Origin: Methylotenera_A sp031369365
Lineage (GTDB): Bacteria; Pseudomonadota; Gammaproteobacteria; Burkholderiales; Methylophilaceae
NCBI GenBank assembly: GCA_031369365.1
Contig: JANMOP010000034.1
Location: 1 to 12,047 of the forward strand
DNA length: 12,047 nt
Direction: 5' to 3'
Shown here: piece after piece, positions 8,248 through 12,047 of the stretch
Layout: each line of letters starts with the position of its first letter
How positions within the stretch are numbered: position 1 is the stretch's first letter
The notes under the pieces: generated by a model
What the model was told of the DNA's origin: nothing
The model's input: the letters and a program-made list of their open reading frames with translations, nothing else
Databases searched by the model: none
Position numbers and translations under genes: made by a program

Positions 8248-9045
8248 TTAAGAAAGTAGTGGCGCGGCAGGCGAGCCAGCCGATAGTGTCATCACTTCAA
8301 AGCCAGTTTCTGTGACTAAAATGGTGTGCTCCCACTGCGCGGATAAACTACGGTCTTTGGTGACGATAGTCCAGCCATCGGGCAGTTGCTTAATGTCACG
8401 CTTACCCGCATTAATCATGGGTTCTATGGTAAAAATCATACCAGCACGTAACTTCAAGCCTACACCTGGCTTGCCGTAATGCAACACTTGCGGCTCTTCG
8501 TGAAATTTTTTGCTAATGCCGTGCCCGCAAAATTCGCGCACTATACTGTAACCATTTTTTTCGGCAAAGCTTTGAATGGCATAGCCAATATCGCCCAAAG
8601 TAGCGTCTGGCTTCACTTGGCGGATACCTAGCCACATGGCTTTATAGGTTAATTCACTTAAACGCTTGGCCTGAATCGACACTTCACCCACATGAAACAT
8701 GCGTGAGGTATCGCCATGGTAGCCATCTTTAATCACTGTGATGTCAATATTCACAGTATCGCCATTTTTCAATACTTTATCGCCTGGCACACCATGGCAA
8801 ATCACATGATTAACCGAGGTACAAATTGATTTAGGGTAGGGCGTATGACCATCTGGCGCGTAGTTTAAAGGCGCAGGAATCGCCTGCTGAACGTTGACAA
8901 TATAATCGTGACACAACTTATCCAGCGTGTCTGTCGTCACACCATGCACCACAAAAGGTGCAATATAATCAAGTACTTCGGAAGCTAATTTGCCCGCAAT
9001 TCGCATTTTGGCGATGTCGTCAGCGTTGTTGATGGTAATAGACAT
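8248..9045 (-). CDS. map: Type I methionine aminopeptidase
   Basis: Map removes the initiator methionine from nascent proteins in the cytosol, using two divalent metals. From the ATG at 9045 the protein has 265 residues, matching the 264 of E. coli Map. An in-frame TTG at 9060 would add five residues ('MNCIF') and is less likely. The five metal ligands are visible in standard order: D101 and D112 ('NIDITVIKDGYHGDTS'), H175 ('CGHGI'), E208 ('TIEPM') and E239 ('QWEHT'). Catalytic H84 is in 'VICHGVPG'. The short form without an N-terminal zinc-finger extension makes it type Ia. It is followed 12 bp later by glnD. The 131 bp upstream hold a paired direct repeat and a hairpin that may affect its transcription. 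It is essential in most bacteria with one copy; copy number here is unknown. Confidence 0.97.
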   Translation of the reverse strand: MSITINNADDIAKMRIAGKLASEVLDYIAPFVVHGVTTDTLDKLCHDYIVNVQQAIPAPLNYAPDGHTPYPKSICTSVNHVICHGVPGDKVLKNGDTVNIDITVIKDGYHGDTSRMFHVGEVSIQAKRLSELTYKAMWLGIRQVKPDATLGDIGYAIQSFAEKNGYSIVREFCGHGISKKFHEEPQVLHYGKPGVGLKLRAGMIFTIEPMINAGKRDIKQLPDGWTIVTKDRSLSAQWEHTILVTETGFEVMTLSAGSPAAPLLS

Positions 9046-9076
9046 GAAAATACAATTCAAACATGTGAATAATATA

Positions 9077-9113
9077 TTTTAGCATAGCCAACCTAATTTT
9101 TAGCATAGCCAAC
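9077..9113. repeat. Two exact 16-bp direct repeats, 21-bp period
   Basis: TTTTAGCATAGCCAAC occurs at 9077-9092 and again at 9098-9113, separated by CTAAT. The 21-bp period is close to two helical turns. The pair lies 32-68 bp upstream of the map ATG on the minus strand and downstream of the receptor gene. It could be a paired protein-binding site in the map promoter or a local duplication. The TTGGCT and TATGCT hexamers inside each copy (minus strand) also look loosely promoter-like, but spacing is poor. Confidence 0.7.
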
Positions 9114-9139
9114 ATAGTCGCGGTGACTATGCGGCTGCT
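9102..9139 (-). terminator. Imperfect hairpin after the TonB receptor gene, possible terminator
   Basis: A perfect 7-bp stem CATAGTC/GACTATG (9113-9119 and 9125-9131) closes the 5-nt loop GCGGT. Pairing extends outward with small bulges: GCC/GGC and then the AGCA/TGCT ends (9102-9110 with 9132-9139). On the minus strand it lies about 40 nt after the receptor stop codon, where its terminator should be. It is followed by mixed AT sequence, not a clean T-run. The outer arm overlaps the second copy of the 16-bp direct repeat. Confidence 0.4.
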
Positions 9140-9176
9140 AATTTTAAGTCTAAAAAATTAAGCTAAAAAAACCAAG

Positions 9177-11204
9177 TTAAAAATCTGCGCGAGCGCCAAT
9201 CAAAATAGATCTTTCACCTGCTGGCGCAATATCTTTTAAAAACGATGCATGTTCACGAATTTCGTCATCCAGCAAGTTATTGGCCTTAGCAAATAGCTCA
9301 ACATTAAACTTATTCGAGTTAAAAAGTTGGCCTAGTTTGTAAGCGACAATGGCACTCACATTGGTGTAGCCATCAGTCGCCAGCTCGTTTTCAGCGGTAT
9401 TATTCTGCTTAAACGCGCGCAGTACATCTAGCTTGGCAGTAAAATTACCTAGCCCATATTGCACGCCAACGCCTAACCTCAACGGTACAATGCGTGGCAA
9501 ATCTTGATTGTTACGTTTATCGCGTGCATGCACATAATCACCGCGTACTTTTATATCCCAGTTATCGGAAATGTTAAACTCACCTTCTGCCTCTAAGCCT
9601 TTAATAGTGGCTGGCACTGCGTTAAATTGGGCAATTGGCAAGCCAGACACGGCATCAATATTGCCAGTATCAAATAAGCCAACAAAATTGCTGAAACGTG
9701 TGTAATAGGCACCTAAGTTAAAACTGTTTTTAGCACCTTTCCAGAGAATTCGCGCGTCCAATCCATTAGAACGCTCTTTGCTAAAATTGTTGTTGCCCAC
9801 CTCAAACTGGCCAGTGGCAATGTGTGCGCCGTTGGCGTATAACTCAAAATAGCTGGGTGCGCGCTCGTTATGCGATAAATTGCTGGTGAGCGACCAGTTT
9901 TGGCTAATTTGGTACAAACCGCCTAGCGCAAAACTATTGGGGTTAAAGCTGTTATTTTGACCAGCGCCAAATATCGCATTATCTTTAGAATCTACTGTGA
10001 TATACCCTAAACGGCCACCAAAAGTGATTTTATGTTTACGTTCTTCATCGCCAAGTGGTAGCTCTTCGTATATAAATAACGCTTTGTTTTGCGTGTTCAC
10101 GTTGGGTACAAAAGCTTCATCACCGAGAGCTTCAAAATTGGTATTGCTAAATTGAAAACCTAATACGCCTTGCAAGTTGCCAAGCCCTATATTGATAGGT
10201 ACATGCCCAAGCTCAAAACTACCTTCTAAGCCGCGATTGTTAAACGTAGTGCCTATTTCGGCACCTTCAAGTTCCACATGCTCGTAATCGGTATGTGCCA
10301 TGCGAAACTTAACACGGTTAATTACAGTGCCTATCTCTTTAAACTCACTTGCTAACTCCCAGCGATCACTACTCATGTCGATGCGGACTAATTCTTCTGC
10401 CACCACGCCGTAGTTGTTGTTTAATGTGGAATATGATGCGCCAATATAACCGTTGTCAAAAGTGAGCGAGACACCCAAAGCGCCGCCGTCACCTTCAGCG
10501 TCACTATTTACCAGCTTGCCACGGTTTTCACGTGGCGTGCCATCGGCGCGGTTTTTACGGCTTGATACCGCAAAGCCAGAAATATCCAAATCGCTGGTTT
10601 TGCGCGTATATACATCGGCATGAATGGCAAACACGCCATTTCCAATATCTACCACTGCTGCACCGTTACGCGTGTTTTCAGCCCCGCCAAAACGAGTTTC
10701 AGCACGCCCAACAATGCCATTTAATTTTTCGGTAGGAATACGGTGATCAATCGCGTTCACCACGCCGCCCACGGCGCTACCGCCATACAGCAATGCCGCA
10801 GGGCCGCGCACCACATCAATTTGCTCGATAATCAATGGATCTATGCCCACCGCATGATCAAAACTTAAACTAGACGCATCTAAAATGCCAATGCCGTTTT
10901 GCATAATACGCACACGCTCAGCATCTAACCCGCGAATGACTGGGCGCGAGGCATTTGGCCCAAATTGAGTGGCAGTTACGCCTGGAATGCCATTGAGCGT
11001 TTCACCCAACGTTCCTTCGCGTTTTAATGAAAGTTCGCGACCATTAAGCACCGAGACAGGCACAGCCAGCTCGTTAGAACCCACACCCAGTGGGTTGCCA
11101 GTCACAGCGACAGGTGCCAAATCAATATTTTCTGCCGCTAGGGCAGAGTGAATAAATAAACTACCAATGGCTAACGCCATTAATTTTTTTTGAAAAAATG
11201 CCAT
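9177..11204 (-). CDS. TonB-dependent outer-membrane receptor, ZnuD-like (probable metal uptake)
   Basis: This receptor of 675 residues would move a scarce substrate across the outer membrane using TonB-ExbBD energy. A signal peptide is cleaved after 'SALA' (residue 23), and a TonB-box-like stretch 'DLAPVAVTG' lies at 28-36. The plug domain (about 46-155) has 'LGETLNGIPGV', 'SRPVIRGLDAERVRIMQNGIG' and 'VVRGPAALLYGGSAVGGVVN'. The remainder is a 22-strand-type barrel ending in Phe, as expected for BAM-inserted proteins. 'TDYEHVELEGAEIGTTFNN' (306-323) and 'EAFVPNVNTQNKALFIYEE' resemble the ZnuD zinc-receptor group, from remembered family features without alignment. The long His-rich loop of neisserial ZnuD is not obvious. 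The start is well supported: AAGGA at 11211-11215 lies 6 nt before the ATG. The upstream small His/Cys protein is probably co-transcribed and supports a metal role. No Zur or Fur box was recognised, so the metal is uncertain. Confidence 0.88.
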   Translation of the reverse strand: MAFFQKKLMALAIGSLFIHSALAAENIDLAPVAVTGNPLGVGSNELAVPVSVLNGRELSLKREGTLGETLNGIPGVTATQFGPNASRPVIRGLDAERVRIMQNGIGILDASSLSFDHAVGIDPLIIEQIDVVRGPAALLYGGSAVGGVVNAIDHRIPTEKLNGIVGRAETRFGGAENTRNGAAVVDIGNGVFAIHADVYTRKTSDLDISGFAVSSRKNRADGTPRENRGKLVNSDAEGDGGALGVSLTFDNGYIGASYSTLNNNYGVVAEELVRIDMSSDRWELASEFKEIGTVINRVKFRMAHTDYEHVELEGAEIGTTFNNRGLEGSFELGHVPINIGLGNLQGVLGFQFSNTNFEALGDEAFVPNVNTQNKALFIYEELPLGDEERKHKITFGGRLGYITVDSKDNAIFGAGQNNSFNPNSFALGGLYQISQNWSLTSNLSHNERAPSYFELYANGAHIATGQFEVGNNNFSKERSNGLDARILWKGAKNSFNLGAYYTRFSNFVGLFDTGNIDAVSGLPIAQFNAVPATIKGLEAEGEFNISDNWDIKVRGDYVHARDKRNNQDLPRIVPLRLGVGVQYGLGNFTAKLDVLRAFKQNNTAENELATDGYTNVSAIVAYKLGQLFNSNKFNVELFAKANNLLDDEIREHASFLKDIAPAGERSILIGARADF

Positions 11205-11210
11205 GATAAA

Positions 11211-11215
11211 TCCTT
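11211..11215 (-). promoter_or_regulatory. Strong ribosome-binding site for the TonB receptor
   Basis: The minus strand reads AAGGA, 6 nt before the ATG at 11204. It fixes the start directly before the signal peptide. It is a much better site than those of most genes in this window. Confidence 0.75.
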
Positions 11216-11232
11216 AACAAAAATAGAAATGT

Positions 11233-11255
11233 CCATCGCGTTTAAATGACGATGG
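11233..11255 (-). other. Intercistronic hairpin between the small exported protein and the TonB receptor
   Basis: CCATCG (11233-11238) pairs with CGATGG (11250-11255) around an 11-nt loop in the 62-nt gap between the two genes. Only AT-rich mixed sequence follows on the minus strand (ACATTTCTATTTTTG), with a short T5 about 9 nt downstream of the stem. It could be a weak attenuator that lowers receptor expression relative to the first gene, or an mRNA-stability element. Confidence 0.35.
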
Positions 11256-11266
11256 GAAAATAATAT

Positions 11267-11575
11267 TTAGCTAAGGCTAGGTGGGGCGCGCGCTGCGTAG
11301 GCAGTGTAAGGTTGAGATAACGCTTGAGTTGTTGTTGCTGTGATGCCAATAACATCAGCCAGCAAGCTTGGCAACACATAAATTTGCGATGGCAAACCAC
11401 CAGCAATTTTGGCAAAACTAATACATTGTTCGCATTGCTCGCTGTGCGTGTTTTGATCTTGTTGGCTGTGCTCAACAAAATCTTCAACATGGCTGATTTC
11501 GTGCGTAACTGCACCTGTTTGAGCAAAGGCAAACAAGAAAATTAACGCGATGTGTAAGCCAAAACGTTTTATCAT
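11267..11575 (-). CDS. Small exported His/Cys-containing protein, possible metal-binding partner of the receptor
   Basis: The protein has 102 residues and an N-terminal signal or membrane segment (about 4-22, 'RFGLHIALIFLFAFAQTGA'). A hydrophilic stretch rich in possible metal ligands follows: H25, H29, H36, H44, then C48-x2-C51 in 'HSEQCEQCISFAKIAGGLP'. A second hydrophobic segment lies at about 66-80, and the tail ends in 'YAARAPPSLS'. The Cys-x2-Cys and the 'ARAPP' tail resemble small DUF2946-like proteins found beside copper or zinc genes, but I cannot confirm family membership. It starts with ATG at 11575 without a clear ribosome-binding site and ends 62 bp before the TonB receptor on the same strand, so one transcript is likely. 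The plausible role is binding or delivering the receptor's metal in the periplasm, or sensing it (inference). Overlapping frames on both strands of this region lack protein-like features. Confidence 0.75.
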   Translation of the reverse strand: MIKRFGLHIALIFLFAFAQTGAVTHEISHVEDFVEHSQQDQNTHSEQCEQCISFAKIAGGLPSQIYVLPSLLADVIGITATTTQALSQPYTAYAARAPPSLS

Positions 11576-11655
11576 AAGTCAATAAGATAGCAGAAATTTT
11601 GTATCATTTAAAGTATTTATTAGATAAAATCACGCTATTTGGCATTAGAGCAGAT
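11576..11655. other. AT-rich intergenic DNA between divergent transcripts
   Basis: No coding potential was seen. It should hold the promoter of the minus-strand small-protein/receptor pair, but I found no clear -35/-10 pair and no recognisable Zur- or Fur-type palindrome. On the plus strand, TTGTAT (11599-11604) and TAAAAT (11625-11630) look promoter-like but are 20 bp apart, which is too far for a standard promoter. Confidence 0.4.
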
Positions 11656-11700
11656 GCCCTGCAAGCCAATATCCATGAGGCTTGCAGGGCGATTGTTTTT
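11656..11700 (+). terminator. Strong intrinsic terminator, plus orientation, without an upstream plus-strand gene
   Basis: A perfect 12-bp GC-rich stem pairs GCCCTGCAAGCC (11656-11667) with GGCTTGCAGGGC (11679-11690) around an 11-nt loop. GATTGTTTTT follows, so the T-run begins about 5 nt after the stem. The other side has no T-run, so it works in the plus direction only. The only genes to its left are on the minus strand for more than 5.9 kb, back to the kinase stop at 5627. It may end a small RNA, insulate rpsB from antisense read-through, or attenuate a longer rpsB leader. Confidence 0.75.
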
Positions 11701-11906
11701 GTAGCGTGCAAAATAGCTTATAAAACGACTAAATGACAGCTAAAAAAGCGCTTTAAGCTGGCAAACGCGGGGACTTAATGTTAATATGTCGCTTCTGCAA
11801 TTTAGCAGAATAATTTTAAATCAGTGCATCATCCCGTACAGGGTGTTTAAGCAAAGCTTAAATATTGTGGATGAATGTAATGTTAACCCTTACATGGAGC
11901 AATACA
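11701..11906 (+). promoter_or_regulatory. rpsB promoter region and structured 5' leader
   Basis: Possible -10 boxes are TATAAA (11719-11724) and TAATAT (11782-11787); neither has a good -35, so I cannot choose. Several stems follow: TTCTGC/GCAGAA (11793-11798 with 11805-11810), CCC/GGG in 'TCCCGTACAGGGTG' (about 11833-11843), TTTAAGC/GCTTAAA with an AAA loop (11846-11862), and ATGTAA/TTACAT (11875-11880 with 11890-11895). The last stem ends directly before the GGAG ribosome-binding site (11896-11899). Such a leader fits the known autogenous control of rpsB-tsf by S2 in E. coli. Binding here is inferred from position and structure only. Confidence 0.55.
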
Positions 11907-12047
11907 ATGTCAGTAACTATGCGTCAAATGCTTGAGGCCGGTGTTCACTTTGGCCACCAAACCCGTTATTGGAACCCGAAAATGGCAGAGTACATTTTTG
12001 GTGATCGTAACAAAATTCATATTGTAAACCTTGAAAAAACACTGCCA
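11907..12047 (+). CDS. rpsB: 30S ribosomal protein S2, N-terminal part, cut by window edge
   Basis: The first 47 codons of S2 are present. The translation 'SVTMRQMLEAGVHFGHQTRYWNPKM' continues into 'AEYIFGDRNKIHIVNLEKTLP', the characteristic N-terminus with the universally conserved 'GVHFGHQTRYWNPKM' block. S2 joins the small subunit late, on the back between head and body, and helps bind S1. The start ATG has GGAG 7 nt upstream. Elongation factor Ts (tsf) usually follows but lies outside the window. The gene is divergent from the receptor module and, beyond it, from map-glnD. Confidence 0.97.
   Translation, partial: MSVTMRQMLEAGVHFGHQTRYWNPKMAEYIFGDRNKIHIVNLEKTLP

Noticed and set aside
11242..11545. 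Overlapping frames on both strands at the small exported protein
   Set aside because: Only the 11267-11575 frame has a signal peptide, the Cys-x2-Cys motif and a natural order with the receptor; the others are shifted or antisense readings.
11576..11640. Zur or Fur box controlling the small protein and receptor
   Set aside because: I looked for AT-rich palindromes of either type and found none convincing on either strand.
11738..11759. AAAGCGCTTT palindrome flanked by AGCT copies as an operator or origin element
   Set aside because: The flanks are offset by two bases and the core is a short self-complementary hexamer common by chance; there are no DnaA boxes around it.
9046..11906. Transposon or integron origin for the receptor module
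   Set aside because: There is no transposase, integrase, terminal inverted repeat or tRNA at its edges, and base use resembles the neighbours.

Overview
The window looks like chromosomal DNA of a betaproteobacterium with a fairly AT-rich genome. Gene order and protein character suggest the methylotrophic family Methylophilaceae (Methylotenera/Methylophilus-like), but this is an inference without a database search. The core markers are map-glnD on the minus strand and the start of rpsB on the plus strand. In E. coli and many proteobacteria these genes form a divergent rpsB / map-glnD block.

Left part (1-5627): a truncated membrane sensor with six predicted transmembrane helices and a PAS domain (minus strand) faces a three-gene plus-strand operon. 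That operon encodes an OmpR-type response regulator, an exported LysM + FecR-domain protein, and a CHASE2 sensor histidine kinase that starts with TTG. The three genes are tightly spaced (37 and 15 bp). They look like one envelope-sensing signalling unit with a dedicated periplasmic accessory protein. The intergenic region of about 340 bp before it holds a near-perfect 22-bp palindrome placed like an operator for the divergent sensor gene.

Middle (5653-9045): glnD (the uridylyl-transferase/removing enzyme for PII) and map (type I methionine aminopeptidase) form a minus-strand pair 12 bp apart. It converges on the kinase gene. Upstream of map lie two exact 16-bp direct repeats with a 21-bp period. 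They are interlaced with an imperfect hairpin.

Right part (9177-11575): a ZnuD-like TonB-dependent outer-membrane receptor is preceded by a small exported His/Cys-containing protein, probably in one transcript. The pair is probably a metal-uptake (zinc?) module inserted between map and rpsB. The remaining 331 bp before rpsB contain a perfect 12-bp-stem terminator pointing toward rpsB with no plus-strand gene before it, followed by a structured leader. rpsB itself runs off the right edge after 47 codons. No tRNA, rRNA, CRISPR array, insertion sequence or phage gene was seen.
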